A DNA stretch of 64,000 nucleotides, from assembly GCA_019279435.1 (NCBI GenBank), contig JAAALK010000081.1, positions 61,681,318-61,745,317 of the forward strand, written 5' to 3'. Below the pieces are notes generated by a model. The model saw nothing but the letters and a program-made list of their open reading frames with translations. It was not told the origin of the DNA and did not search any database. This DNA comes from Zizania palustris (lineage: Eukaryota; Streptophyta; Magnoliopsida; Poales; Poaceae). Positions 43,148-54,742 of this stretch are shown here, piece after piece; position 1 is the first letter of the stretch; every line of letters starts with the position of its first letter. The position numbers and the translations under genes are program-made.

Positions 43148-45177
43148 ATGGTGAAGACCAAGGGATCTGCGCCTCCTTCGGCCTTGGCTCGGCAGCAGGC
43201 AGCCGCAGCAGCAGCGGCGGCGACATTGGCGGCGGCACCCTCGATGCAGGCGGCAATATCCATGGCGACAGGGGGGAGAAATCCCCAAATCCCCGATGAC
43301 CAAGGTCTGTGCCCACCATCGACTAAGTACTTGGATCAATCCTTTGAGTTAGGGCCGTCTACCTGCAAGAGAGAATCTTTGGCAATCACAGCAGGGGGTA
43401 AGATTAGCAATGGGGTTATGGTTCGGAGGCCGGGCAAAGAATCAATCCCATCACCAAGACCCGGAGAGGTTGTAGTGTTCGAAGCTTTTTTCGAAGCAGG
43501 CTTGGGCCTCCCTGCTGTGGATTTCTTGGCCGAAGTTCTTGACCTGTTTCATGTAACCCTCCCCCAGCTATCTCCGAATGCTGTAGCTAGATTAGCTATC
43601 TTTGAGTGGGCGCTGAGAGCCGAAGGCTGTGAGGGGAGGGCTGAAATCTTCGCTGCACTGCATAGGGCGACTTGTCAGCCGAAGACCTCCGTAGACTCCG
43701 GAGGTGAGAAAGTAGTGGTTGCCTTCGGAAGCATCAATTTCAGGCTTCGAGACGAATATGCTCTGCGATTCCCTGCTAAGGCCATCAATGCTAGATGGTA
43801 CACTGATTGGGTACTGAGGTGGTTTTATGCCGAAGTCGGAACTAGCAGTCCTCTGGCTGGGCCTCTCAAAGAAATCAGATTCCGGAAAGAAGCCCTAGTG
43901 CAACCTGACGAAGGTCAGCTCGAAGCCCGCCTGAACCTGCTTGAAAAAGTTAGCCGAAGGCTCAGTATGCGAGACTTGGCTGAAGAATTCATCGGTCTTC
44001 AAATTCCTCCACTGATGGCCAACTGGCCTATCATCTTCGAAGATGACTCCGAAGGCGGCCTTCGCAAAATCAATTATACTTCGAGCCCTGCAGGTAACTT
44101 CGAAACCAACATGCATTGTACATATTTACTTCGAAGAAAGACTAACTCGAATTATTTTTCAGCTTCTTCAGACCCTATTACATCAGAACAAATTGTAAGG
44201 GCTTCGGAGAAGATTCTGGGTGCTCCAACTCCGTCGGAAAAAGAATGGCGAGTCAAATTAGTCGGAAGTTGGGAGCGATTTAACAGAGTATGGGGAACGT
44301 TGGAGTTAACTCCGCCCCCTCTGAAGGACTGGGTGCCTCAAGAGAAAGGACCCAAGAAGAGAATAGCCGAAGCTGGAGCCTCCAGCTCCGCGAGGACTCC
44401 GGTGAAGAAGGTGGCTCGGAAGCCGAAGAACCTCGCACCTTCGAGCTCAAGAGCTTCAATTTCTAGTTCTAAAGAAGACGAAGGTATATTTTTAATGAAA
44501 TTGATTGAGGAAGATGCAGCTCAACGAAGTATTCACATTGAAGATACTGCAGGTATACCGGAGCCCCAAGCCAACATCGACGAAGTAAGAGCTCCGGATA
44601 CCCATGAAGAACAAATCGAAGCCCCTATGGGTGTAGATGAGGCCGAAGTACCTGCGAACGTACCGGAGTCTGGAGATAATGCTGATCAACCAATGACTTC
44701 GGTAGTTCAAGAAGATACAACTCAGGACGGAGTTCCTGTGAACGAAGGTGGGGTCGAAGTCACTATGGCTTCGATTCCTGAAGAAGTAACGAGGACTCCC
44801 CAGGACGATGCTCCTGCAGTCCAAGACTTAACGGCTGATTCGGATGAGGACTACACTTTTGATCCTCCGATCAGTCCGGTACTCGATATTCCAGAGAATG
44901 TCGAAGGTAAATTTTGCATAATTTTTATCAATTTTTGCAAAATTATACAATGTATAATATTTCTGTTTTTTAAGAGCCTCCTGTTGTCGAAGTATCTCAC
45001 GAAGATACAATTCAAAGACCTTCGACGACTTCGGAGCCACGACCGGAGGTTACTCTACCGGGGCCTGGAAGAGGAAAAAGACACATAGAGCCTCCAACTC
45101 AAGGATCGACTTCATCTGACTCAACGGATGAAAGTGAATCAACTGAGGGGGGGGGCATCTTCAGAAGTTCCAAGGGA
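43148..45177 (+). CDS. Antisense spliced ORF of element C (partial at gap)
   Basis: ATG 43148 (MVKTKGSAPPSAL) opens a frame with no defect as far as the assembly gap. An Ala-rich start is followed by the PF04195-like domain (about residues 98-310; FEAFFEAGLGLPAVDFL, LFHVTLPQLSPN, WYTDWVLRWFYAEVG), a basic stretch (about 400-430) and an acidic low-complexity tail. Two GT-AG introns can be placed: 44094-44162 (69 bp) and 44907-44974 (68 bp). Removing the second keeps the frame open to 45177, whereas unspliced it stops at 45088. It is the intact counterpart of the broken gene in A. Function is unknown; nuclear or chromatin roles have been suggested for such ORFs, but nothing here shows one. The 3' end lies in the gap. 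Confidence 0.8.
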
Positions 45178-46177
45178 NNNNNNNNNNNNNNNNNNNNNNN
45201 NNNNNNNNNNNNNNNNNNNNNNNNNNNNNNNNNNNNNNNNNNNNNNNNNNNNNNNNNNNNNNNNNNNNNNNNNNNNNNNNNNNNNNNNNNNNNNNNNNNN
45301 NNNNNNNNNNNNNNNNNNNNNNNNNNNNNNNNNNNNNNNNNNNNNNNNNNNNNNNNNNNNNNNNNNNNNNNNNNNNNNNNNNNNNNNNNNNNNNNNNNNN
45401 NNNNNNNNNNNNNNNNNNNNNNNNNNNNNNNNNNNNNNNNNNNNNNNNNNNNNNNNNNNNNNNNNNNNNNNNNNNNNNNNNNNNNNNNNNNNNNNNNNNN
45501 NNNNNNNNNNNNNNNNNNNNNNNNNNNNNNNNNNNNNNNNNNNNNNNNNNNNNNNNNNNNNNNNNNNNNNNNNNNNNNNNNNNNNNNNNNNNNNNNNNNN
45601 NNNNNNNNNNNNNNNNNNNNNNNNNNNNNNNNNNNNNNNNNNNNNNNNNNNNNNNNNNNNNNNNNNNNNNNNNNNNNNNNNNNNNNNNNNNNNNNNNNNN
45701 NNNNNNNNNNNNNNNNNNNNNNNNNNNNNNNNNNNNNNNNNNNNNNNNNNNNNNNNNNNNNNNNNNNNNNNNNNNNNNNNNNNNNNNNNNNNNNNNNNNN
45801 NNNNNNNNNNNNNNNNNNNNNNNNNNNNNNNNNNNNNNNNNNNNNNNNNNNNNNNNNNNNNNNNNNNNNNNNNNNNNNNNNNNNNNNNNNNNNNNNNNNN
45901 NNNNNNNNNNNNNNNNNNNNNNNNNNNNNNNNNNNNNNNNNNNNNNNNNNNNNNNNNNNNNNNNNNNNNNNNNNNNNNNNNNNNNNNNNNNNNNNNNNNN
46001 NNNNNNNNNNNNNNNNNNNNNNNNNNNNNNNNNNNNNNNNNNNNNNNNNNNNNNNNNNNNNNNNNNNNNNNNNNNNNNNNNNNNNNNNNNNNNNNNNNNN
46101 NNNNNNNNNNNNNNNNNNNNNNNNNNNNNNNNNNNNNNNNNNNNNNNNNNNNNNNNNNNNNNNNNNNNNNNNNNNNN
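45178..46177. other. Assembly gap (1,000 N)
   Basis: Exactly 1,000 unknown bases. By comparison with the other LTR, about the first 36 bases of the right LTR of element C fall in its right end. The true gap length is not known. Confidence 0.99.
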
Positions 46178-46635
46178 AAAAGAAACTAACAAACGATGTG
46201 TTTGCGAAGCAAACTGTTCTAAGCCTCCGAAAGGATAATAGCTTAGAATAGTTCGAAAGTGTGTATTGAATCACTTGTAATCGGTCCTCATTACAGGATG
46301 AAATGGGGGGTATTTATAGGCCTAAACATTAAGGAAAAGACCTATTTACCCCTCTATTACAACTGACATTAAGGAAACTATTCGGTTTCCTTAATAGGGC
46401 TAAAATGGTAAAAGACTAATCTAATAGGATAGAAGATAAGTCTTCCATCTTAGCTGGCAGAAAAGATCCTAAAGGGCTTTGGTTCGAAGACATACTTCGA
46501 ACCAGTACCTGTCTTCGGGCTTCGAACCAGGTTCCGAGCATCTTCGAAGAAGGTCTTCGGACAATCTTCGAACTAGTTGGCTGTCTTCATGCTGCTTTAG
46601 CAATAACCCCGAAGATGAGATATTTTCCCCCAACA
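46178..46635 (-). repeat. 5' LTR of element C (start in gap)
   Basis: It matches 42212-42669 with very few differences and ends CCAACA at 46635, followed by TSD aatgt. Confidence 0.9.
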
Positions 46636-47943
46636 AATGTGATTGCCGATGTTTTATCTAGACGTTATACATTGCTTTCTCAACTTGATTATAAGATCTT
46701 TGGTTTAGAAACATTGAAGGACATGTATGCTACTGATTTGGACTTCAAAGATGCTTTTGCAAACTGTAAAGATGACTGTGCTTGGAACAAATATGTGCTG
46801 AATATTGGATATCTTTTTCGTGCTAACAAGTTATGTGTGTCGGCTAGCTCTCTTCGCTTGTTGTTATTACAGGAAGCACACGGTGGTGGTTTGATGGGTC
46901 ATTTTGGATCAAAGAAAACTGAAGATGTGCTGTCCACACACTTCTATTAGCCTAGGATGAGACGAGATGTTGAGCGCTATGTGGCACGATGCACTACTTG
47001 CAATAAAGCTAAGTCCCGTCTAAACCCACATGGTCTTTATATGCCTCTGCCCGTTCCTAGTGTACCTTGGGAGGATATTTCTATGGATTTTGTGTTAGGA
47101 TTACCTAGAACTAAGAGGGGGAGGGATAGTATTTTTGTGGTGGTAGATTGGTTCTCTAAAATGGCGCATTTTATACCTTGTCACAAGAGCGACGACGCTA
47201 CCAATGTTGCCGATTTGTTTTTCAGAGAGGTCGTACGCTTGCATGGAGTTCCCAATACTATCGTTTCAGATCATGATGCTAAATTCTTAAGTCATTTTTG
47301 GAGGACATTGTGGCATAAGTTGGGGACGAAGCTGCTGTTTTCTACTACTTGTCACCCACAAACGGATGGGCAAACGGAGGTCGTCAACCGTACATTGTCC
47401 ACCATGTTGAGGGCTGTTTTGAAGACCAACTTGAAGCTCTGGGAAGAGTGTCTACCTCATATTGAGTTTGCATATAATAGGTCAGTACACTCCACTACTA
47501 AGGTAAGTCCGTCTCAAGTGGTCTATGGCTTTAATCCGCGTGCTCCTATTGATTTGCTACCATTGCCACCATCTGAAAAATTGAATTTTGATGCTACTAC
47601 ACGTGCTGAATTATTGCTTAAGATGCATGAAACTACTAAAGCAAACATAGTGAAAATGAATGAGAAATATCGTGCTTATGGTAGTAAGGGTAGAAAAGAG
47701 ATAACATTTGAACCGGGTGATCTTGTTTGGTTGCACTTGCGCAAGGATCGTTTTCCTGATTTGAGAAAGTCTAAATTGATGCCCCGTGCTGATGGTCCTT
47801 TCCGCGTGCTTGAGAAGATAAATGATAATGCATATAAACTTGAGTTGCCTGGAGCTTTTGGGGTTAGTCCCACATTTAACATTTCAGATTTAAAGCCCTA
47901 TTTGGGAGATGACGATGAGCTTGAGTCGAGGACGACTCCAATT

Positions 47944-47957
47944 CAAGAGGGGGAGGA
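47944..47957 (+). other. Polypurine tract of element D
   Basis: caagagggggagga abuts the 3' LTR start TGATGAGGAC and is also part of the reading frame. Confidence 0.85.
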
Positions 47958-48028
47958 TGATGAGGACATCACTTCACATGGAGCCTCCACCTACAATTCA
48001 ATTACAAGGACCAATCACACGCGCCCGT
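47958..48028 (+). repeat. 3' LTR of element D, first part
   Basis: 71 bp up to the TSD cccgt (48024-48028) of Copia J. It lacks 11 bases present in the 5' LTR. Confidence 0.9.
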
Positions 48029-50064
48029 TGTAGGTCCGAAAGTACCGACCAGAGGGGGTGAATGGGCGCCTAAAAATTCTTTCGAATCAATGGCCTACTC
48101 CCAACACCCAACGCACCTCAAAAGACTAAGTAGCAAAGAATGAACAAATTGCCTAAGTCTAAAGGTATCTAGCCTAGAAGCAACTGATGTTAAAATCAGA
48201 GAAACACTAAAGCAGTGCTAATAGGCAGATAAACAAAATATTCAAGACATGGCAGGTCAAACTTCTCAATGAATGATCTAAGTGTATATAAAGTGAGATG
48301 AGGAGTTACTGTTCAAATTTGTCTCCTGTTCGGAACTTGGCGAAGCCTGCTTCGTTGTGTCTAAGCCTGCTTCGCAGTGTCGAAGTCAGCTTCGCAGTGT
48401 CGGAGCCTGCTTCGGAGGTCTTTCACGAAGTCTAGCGAAGGTTGTCAATGAAGTGCCGAAGGTATGTTGAGTCTAGCCTAGTTCAAGTATCAAAGTGCGA
48501 AGTATGCCTCGGAGCGAAGTATGACAGTGTCGAAGCTTGCTTCGAACAGTGTACTTCGAAGCCTAACCTTCGAACAGACAGCTTCGAACCTGATACACAG
48601 AAAATCAACCTTCGAAAGATAAGCGAAGCCTAGCTCAAGGCAGCAAGACCAAATCGAAGCCTACACTCAATCTTCGAAGCTAGCTTGGTCCAGGTATGAT
48701 AAATGAAGTGATATCCTTCGACCCGAGGTCTAACGCCAAACAACAAACTTCGAACACACAAACTGAGATCTTCGGAAAAGACAACAGCAAAAGAACCTCA
48801 GAGACCACACGTCGAGCGAAGTCTATCAGAGAGACAAACTCTAAAGCCAACTTCGAAGCCTGTCGAAGTATTGACTTTGAAGTGCTCGAGTCGAAGTACA
48901 CCTTCATAAAGACGGTCGAAGTATGTCAAGCTGACAGCACAAAAACGTACTTCGAAGCTAGCAACACAGAACATAGAGTGAAATCGAAGTTTAAGCGAAG
49001 CCCTCGAGGATGTCAGATCGAAGTCTGTCTCACGGAGCTGAGAGACATCGAACAGAGAGAAGGGGCTTAGCCAGAAACAACCAGAAAAGGGACTTTGGCC
49101 CTGTCAACTCGATCAAAAAGCTACACAGGAAAAGGCAAACCTAGAGTACTAGTGTACTGTTGCTACAGAGAAGTAGTACTACTTGCAACCAGCAAGAACT
49201 AGTACTACTCAGTGAAGAACCGAAGCAACAGAGACTCAGTTCTCAGGAATAGAAGTTGCTGCGCATCAATAAAGACCATAAAAACACTGCAAACCGAATG
49301 ACAAGAGGAGGGAAGAGAATCTCATAGATTCATGAAGAACAAAAGGAATGCATGAATTAATTAAAACACAGGGAGCAAGAGCCTGGCACCGCACAACAGG
49401 AGAGAGAACGCAGGAGACAAAATGACCCAATAGATTAAAAAGTGAATTCTAGAAGGGGTGACCTAACCCTAGGGATTGGGGCCCTATTTATAGGTTGCCC
49501 AACACTTAGGAATATTCCACCAGCCCCTTAGGGTTTTTTACAGACGCTGAAATAAAAGAAAAGACTCAACTGCCCTTACGATTTTTTACAGACTCGATTG
49601 ACTGACTGTGGGCCTAGAGATACAGATGACTTATCCAGAAGCTAAGCTTTCGTAGCAACTATGGCTTCTCTTCTGGACAGTACGATACAAGATCGATGGT
49701 TTTCAGTTTTGCGCCGAAACTGACAAAGCCTCCACTGGCATTGCACCAGGTACCTGGATTGGGCCGGCCCGATTCCGCAGCTCTCTCAGCCCGGCAATCA
49801 CTCACCGCCCGTGTACCTGAGTCAATCCTGGTCAACAACCCAGTGGGTCTTCAGCTGCTCCTGGCCCATGTACCCGGATTGGGCCAGCCCTACTTCGCAG
49901 CCTCCTCTGCCCGACAGTCGCTTGCTGCACGTGTACGTGAGTCACACGCGGCCCATGAAACAGCAGATCTCCTCTCTTCTTCTGTCCTCTTTGACTATCG
50001 TTGACAATGACTCATCACATCTGGAGCCATGAGGCGCGCCTACGCTATTTAGCATGGCTCCTCA
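48029..50064 (-). repeat. 3' LTR of Copia J
   Basis: It is bounded by TGTAGGTCC and GCTCCTCA as read on the plus strand. Minus-strand TATA box at 49485-49493. It has the same cttcg/ttcgaa-rich segment as K (48330-49070). Confidence 0.9.
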
Positions 50065-50077
50065 ATCTCCCCCTTGA
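50065..50077 (-). other. Polypurine tract of Copia J
   Basis: Minus-strand tcaagggggagat directly precedes the 3' LTR. Confidence 0.8.
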
Positions 50078-51399
50078 TGAGTGCGTTGTCAACACTTCAC
50101 TTCTTCAGCTCTTCAGTACCTGTGAACAACTATGGAAACATGAAAACAAAACACAAGAAAAACAAAGAAGAAGAAAAGAAAGTAAAAGTTTAACCCTAAT
50201 GACCAAAAGCCGAACAAAAGCAAGAAACAGTCATTATGGTTAACCAAAATGTAAAAGCTCAAAATGAGTGCGATCTCAGAAATATCAACAAGGATATCAA
50301 AAGAGTAAGTGAGACAAAAACTCCCCCTTAAACTCTTATCACAAAATTTCTCCCCCTTGTTGACAAGTGAACTCATCAAGCACTCAAAAGACACAGAATC
50401 CCCCTGAAATGCAACTCCCCCTCAAAATATGTGATGAATGCAACTGGGGTGCAGGTGGAGTGAATAAAGCATGCTTCTCAGATATGATTGACTGCAATTA
50501 CAATATCTAATAGATACAGCAAAAGACATACTATCTAAGATACATGGCACGATTAGGGCAACAGATGATATCTAAGGAAAGTCATTAGCACGCATTTTCA
50601 ATTTTTACAAACAAAAGCATCACCACATTTTCCAGTTGACAAGCAAGGTAAAGCATGAGATGCAAAGGCTAACTGATATCTCCCAAGATAAGCATTGTCC
50701 AAAACAAAGTGCTTCAGCAAACTTGTTATCATTTCAATGTTCAGGCTTTTTCTTTTTCCTTTTTCATTTTTGCTAGGGGTTATTTGCATGTCAAACCTTA
50801 TGCTTACCGACCAAGTCAAGCCTAGGCCAGAACTGGACCATCAGAAGCTTAAGACATTGGTCTTGGCATACATTACACTGTCCTAGTTCATACCAAAGTG
50901 CTATGGTACGCAGTCTAGAACAATGCAATGCGACAAAGGAAACCCACCTGGATCTTTTCAAGTTAAGCATGAAAAGGCATGGAATTTTCATTTTTCTTGA
51001 TTTTTCATCATTTTTATAGCACATTTCCATGTTTTTAAAGCAGAAAGATGTCCAAGTTGCATGTTTGCAGCTAAGTCAGGAACTAGCTACAAGGCATGTA
51101 ATATATAGCAAGATCATTCAGCCTACACATGCTAGCTACCAGAAGCAATGGTGATCATGTTTTCAAGTTTAAAGCATAAAAGCCATGCATATGACAGATA
51201 TCAGACATATCAAGTGAACTGAACCAAAGCATGATCAGTGACAAGTATTCAAAAGCAAGTACCAGCTAGAATAAGTAAAGTAGTTCAATCATATAACAGA
51301 AGCAGCTCAAAAGTGTGATATGTGAATATGCAAGATATGAACACACACAAAAAGACTCAAGAAAAGAGTAAAGAAGAAAGAAAACTGACGCAAAATATC
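50078..51399 (-). other. Non-coding 3' region of Copia J
   Basis: It corresponds to 32387-33760 of K. No envelope-like frame is visible. Confidence 0.7.
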
Positions 51400-52734
51400 C
51401 TAGAAAGGATACACAACACCCAAATCCCCTCGTAAACGCTCAAAGGTAGACTGATCTAGGGGTTTGGTGAAAATGTCAGCCAACTGATGATGGGTATCAA
51501 CATGAACAAGGTCATTGACAACTTTCTCATATTGATCCCTCAGAAAGTGAAAATGCACATCAACGTGTTTGGTTTTTGAATGGAGACAAGGGTTTTTCCC
51601 TACACTAATAGCACTGGTGCTGTCGCAAAACAATGGAACCCTGGTAGGAAAGAACAACCAAAAATCTCGTAGAGTGGAAATCATCCAAACCAACTGTGAG
51701 CAGCAGCTAGCAGCAGCTACATACTCAGCCTCAGTGGTCGAAAGAGCAACTCTAGATTGCTTTCGAGAAGACCAAGAGACAAGAGAAGAACCAAGAAACT
51801 GGCAAGTACCGGAAGTCGACTTGCGATCCAACCGGCACCCACCAAAGTCGGCATCTGAAAAGCCAGATAAATCAAGAGATGATGATGCTGAATAGTAAAG
51901 ACCGAGATCAGGTGCATAAGTGAGATACCTGAAGATGCGCTTAACAGCCTGCCGGTGAGACGCGCGTGGTGAAGACTGAAAATGCACGCAAAGTCCCACG
52001 GCGAACTGAATGTCTGGTCTTGTCGCCGTTAAGTACAATAGCAAACCAATCATTCCTCGAAACTCTCTCTCATTGACCTTGACGCCGCTCTCATCCTTGT
52101 CCACGCCCCCAGATGTGCCCATCGGGGTCATCTGCGGCTTCAATTCTCCACCAAAGTCAAATTTCTTTAGCATATCACGAGTGTACTTACCTTGGTGGAT
52201 GAAAGTGCCGTCCTTGGTCTGCTTGATCTGGAGTCCTAGAAAATACTTGAGCTCACCCATGAGGCTCATCTCAAACTCGCTGTGCATCTGCTTAGAAAAC
52301 TTGGACACAAGAGAGTCACTAGTACCGCCAAAGATAATATCGTCCACGTAAATCTGAGCGACTAAGAAATCTGAAGCAACTCGGAGCAAAAAGAGAGTTT
52401 TATCCATCGAACCCATCACAAAGCCTTTCCCCAACAAAAATTGCTTCAACCGGTCATACCAAGCCCTGGGGGCTTGCTTCAACCCGTATAAGGCTTTTTG
52501 CAACTTAAAAACATGTCGAGGAAACTTAGGGTTCTCAAAACCGGGGGGCTGCCTAACATAAACTTTCTCCTCTATGAACCCATTCAGAAAAGCACTCTTA
52601 ACGTCCATTTGAAAAAGCTTAAAACCCTTCCAAGTGGCAAAAGCTAAGAGAATGCGAATGGACTCAAGACGGGCAACAGGGGCGAAAGTTTCTTCAAAAT
52701 CAATACCCTCTTTCTGGAAAAAAACCCTGGGCAA
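51400..52734 (-). pseudogene. pol: Reverse transcriptase and RNase H of Copia J
   Basis: A 444-codon open frame holds most of the Copia reverse transcriptase and RNase H: GIDFEETFAPVARLE, MDVKSAFLNG, ALYGLKQAPRAWYDRL, catalytic YVDDIIFGG (about 52330-52356), KYFLGLQIKQ, then STTEAEYVAAA, HVDVHFHFLRD and the end DLGVVYPF. All catalytic motifs look intact. The frame is cut off from the upstream part by an extra base in a T-run near 52725, as the other frame (52882-52735) carries NPIGTKWVFKNK and RLVAQGFF. Confidence 0.93.
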
Positions 52735-54012
52735 CTAGTCGAGCTTTGTTGCGCACCACAACCCCATCTTTACCTTGTTTGTTTTTGAACACCCACTTGG
52801 TGCCTATGGGGTTGCATCCTGGTGGCGGCTCAACTAGTGTCCAAACCCGATTACGGACAAAGTTCTCAAGCTCTTCTTGCATAGCATTAATCCAATTTGA
52901 ATCAGAAAGAGCATGAGAAACATCTCTGGGCTCAAAAGATGCAACAAAGAAGATTCAACAAATACAGCAAGAGAGTTACCAGAAGAACGCAAAGTTCTTT
53001 CAGTCAAATCACCAATGATGAGCTCCGAGGGGTGATCACGCTGAACTGCTCGGGTTCCCTGGTGATCTGAAGTCACCTCACCAGAGTCAGCAGCTGGCAC
53101 CTCTAGACTTGACTGAGGGGGCTCGATCGAAGTGGAAGAAGTGATCAGAGGTCCGCCCTCGTCCTCAGTCGAAGTCTTAGAAGGTGTGGGCTCTGCGGGA
53201 GATGCAGAAGGCCCACCCTCATCAGCAACTGGAGTATCCTCATCTTCCTCGAAGATGGACTCTCCAAGCTCATGATCACCAGAAAGCTCAAAAGAAGGAG
53301 TCAAAGAAGGCATGGACTCGCCAAATGAAACTTCGCAAGTCTCGACAAGCTGCTGGGAGTTGAGGTTCCAAACACGGAAGCCTCGAGAATGCAATGCATA
53401 GCCAATAAAAACTCCATCCCAGCAACGAGACTCAAACTTATCCAAATGCACTCCCTTCTTGAGCACAAAGCACTTGCAGCCAAACGCTCGCAAGTGGCTC
53501 ACCTTGGGCTGTGTGCCAAACCGCAACTCATACAAGGTCTTACCTAGGTAAGCTCTAAGAAAAATGCGGTTGGCTCGATAGCAAGCCGTGTTCATGGCTT
53601 CAGCCCAAAAACGCCTAGGAGTCCTGTGCTCATCGAGCATCGTCCTGGCCATCTCGACTAGCGTGCGGTTCTTTCGTTCCACAACGCCATTCTGTGGGGG
53701 AGTGTAAGGAGAAGAAAACTGATGGTTAAGACCTTGATCACTATAGAAGCTGACGAACTGAGAATTTTTGAACTCAGAGCCGTTGTCGGAGTGAATTGCT
53801 CGCATCCGACCATTGTTCTCATTCTTCAGCATCAAAATCAGGTCATGAACAAACTGAAAAGTTTCATCCTTAGATTCCATAAAGAAAACCCACGAGAATC
53901 GAGAAAAGTCGTCAACAATGACAAGTGCGTACCACTTCCCACCGACTGAACGTACCCGAGCTGGACCAACAGTGTCCAATTGTAAAAGCTCGCCCAGATA
54001 CGAAGTCATCAC
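52735..54012 (-). pseudogene. pol: Integrase of Copia J
   Basis: The core begins after an in-frame TAG (just upstream of 54012, fits CAG). It contains LQLDTVGPARV with the first Asp, IHSDNGSEF with the second and PPQNGVVERKN with the Glu, followed by the Copia C-terminal parts (AFGCKCFVLKK, FIGYALHSRGFRVWN) and an acidic, Ser/Pro-rich linker. Near 52960 the frame shifts, so that the part before reverse transcriptase is read from another frame (52882 down). Confidence 0.9.
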
Positions 54013-54600
54013 CTAAGTCACAGGTGAGTGAGAAGCGGCAACCATTTTCCCATGACGACAGGGATGACAAACTAGATCTTTCTCCATTTTAAGCTTGGCC
54101 AATCCTCGGATGAGGTCCATAGAGCTTAACCTGACTAGCAGATCAAAACTCAAATGACCTAACCTCCTATGCCACTTCCAGAGCTCAGAAGAAGATCCAG
54201 CAATCAAGCAGCGAGAAGGGCCAAAAGAACTAGAGAAGTCAATTCGAAAAACTTTACCGAATGGTAAAATATGGCAAATCAAAGACCCTCTAGAATCAAC
54301 CACAGAAGAATTACCCTTCTTAAAACGCATTTCCAAACCATCCTCAAGAAGTTGCGAAACAGAAATCAAATTGAAGTTCAAATTTTTAACCAAGGAACAT
54401 TCTTCAAAGAGAAATGATCTGAAATGTGAATTGAGCCAATGCCACTTACTTTCCCTTGACCACTGTTCCCGAAGGTGATGTATTCTTTGGAGCTCGGGGG
54501 AGTGAGACTGGAGAACCATCTGCGATGTCCCATCATGTGGCGAGAGCATCCTGAGTCCATGATCCAAACGTCCTCCAGTCCCCGATCCTGCACAATCAGT
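54013..54600 (-). pseudogene. Protease and GAG-pre-integrase region of Copia J
   Basis: Protease is read from 54593: WIMDSGCSRHMMG contains the Asp-Ser-Gly site. After FSLKNV a one-base shift moves to the frame with NLISVSQLLEDG and then the pre-integrase zinc region WHRRLGHLSFDLL ... CHPCRHGK, ending at a TAG before integrase. Confidence 0.88.
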
Positions 54601-54742
54601 GGTCGTAAGTGGGAGCAAATGGTCCAGCACCAGATTTAGCAAAAGAGCTAAACCAGTGTCGAGCCATCTGCTCAAAAGACGGAAAGCAGAAATTATCATG
54701 AGAGTTCGTACCAAAACACGCCTCAAAGTGCGGTCCTTGGTT

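Larger units (their letters stand above)
42175..46635 (-). mobile_element. LTR element C carrying an antisense ORF
   Basis: LTRs in minus orientation: 42175-42669 (3', 495 bp) and one ending at 46635 (5', start inside the assembly gap). TSD is aatgt (42170-42174 and 46636-46640). LTRs are of the same family as solo LTR B. The only coding region seen is a spliced ORF on the plus strand, opposite to the LTRs, as in element A. If the 1,000-N gap is close to its true size, C lacks gag and pol and is non-autonomous. Confidence 0.88.
46641..48028 (+). pseudogene. pol: Integrase of element D
   Basis: This continues the RNase H frame after element C. It has the end of RNase H (IADVLSRRYTLLSQLD), the integrase HHCC finger (GHFGSKKTEDV ... 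CTTCNKAK) broken by TAG 46948-46950 in place of Trp, catalytic residues in SMDFVLGLP, IVSDHDAKF and TDGQTEVVN, and the C-terminal GPFRVLEKINDNAYKLELP domain. The frame enters the 3' LTR at 47958. An 11-bp deletion there shifts it off the normal C-terminal segment, and Copia J interrupts it at 48029. Confidence 0.92.

Noticed and set aside
45099..46274. Long open frames across the N gap on both strands
   Set aside because: They consist almost only of unknown residues and arise from the gap.
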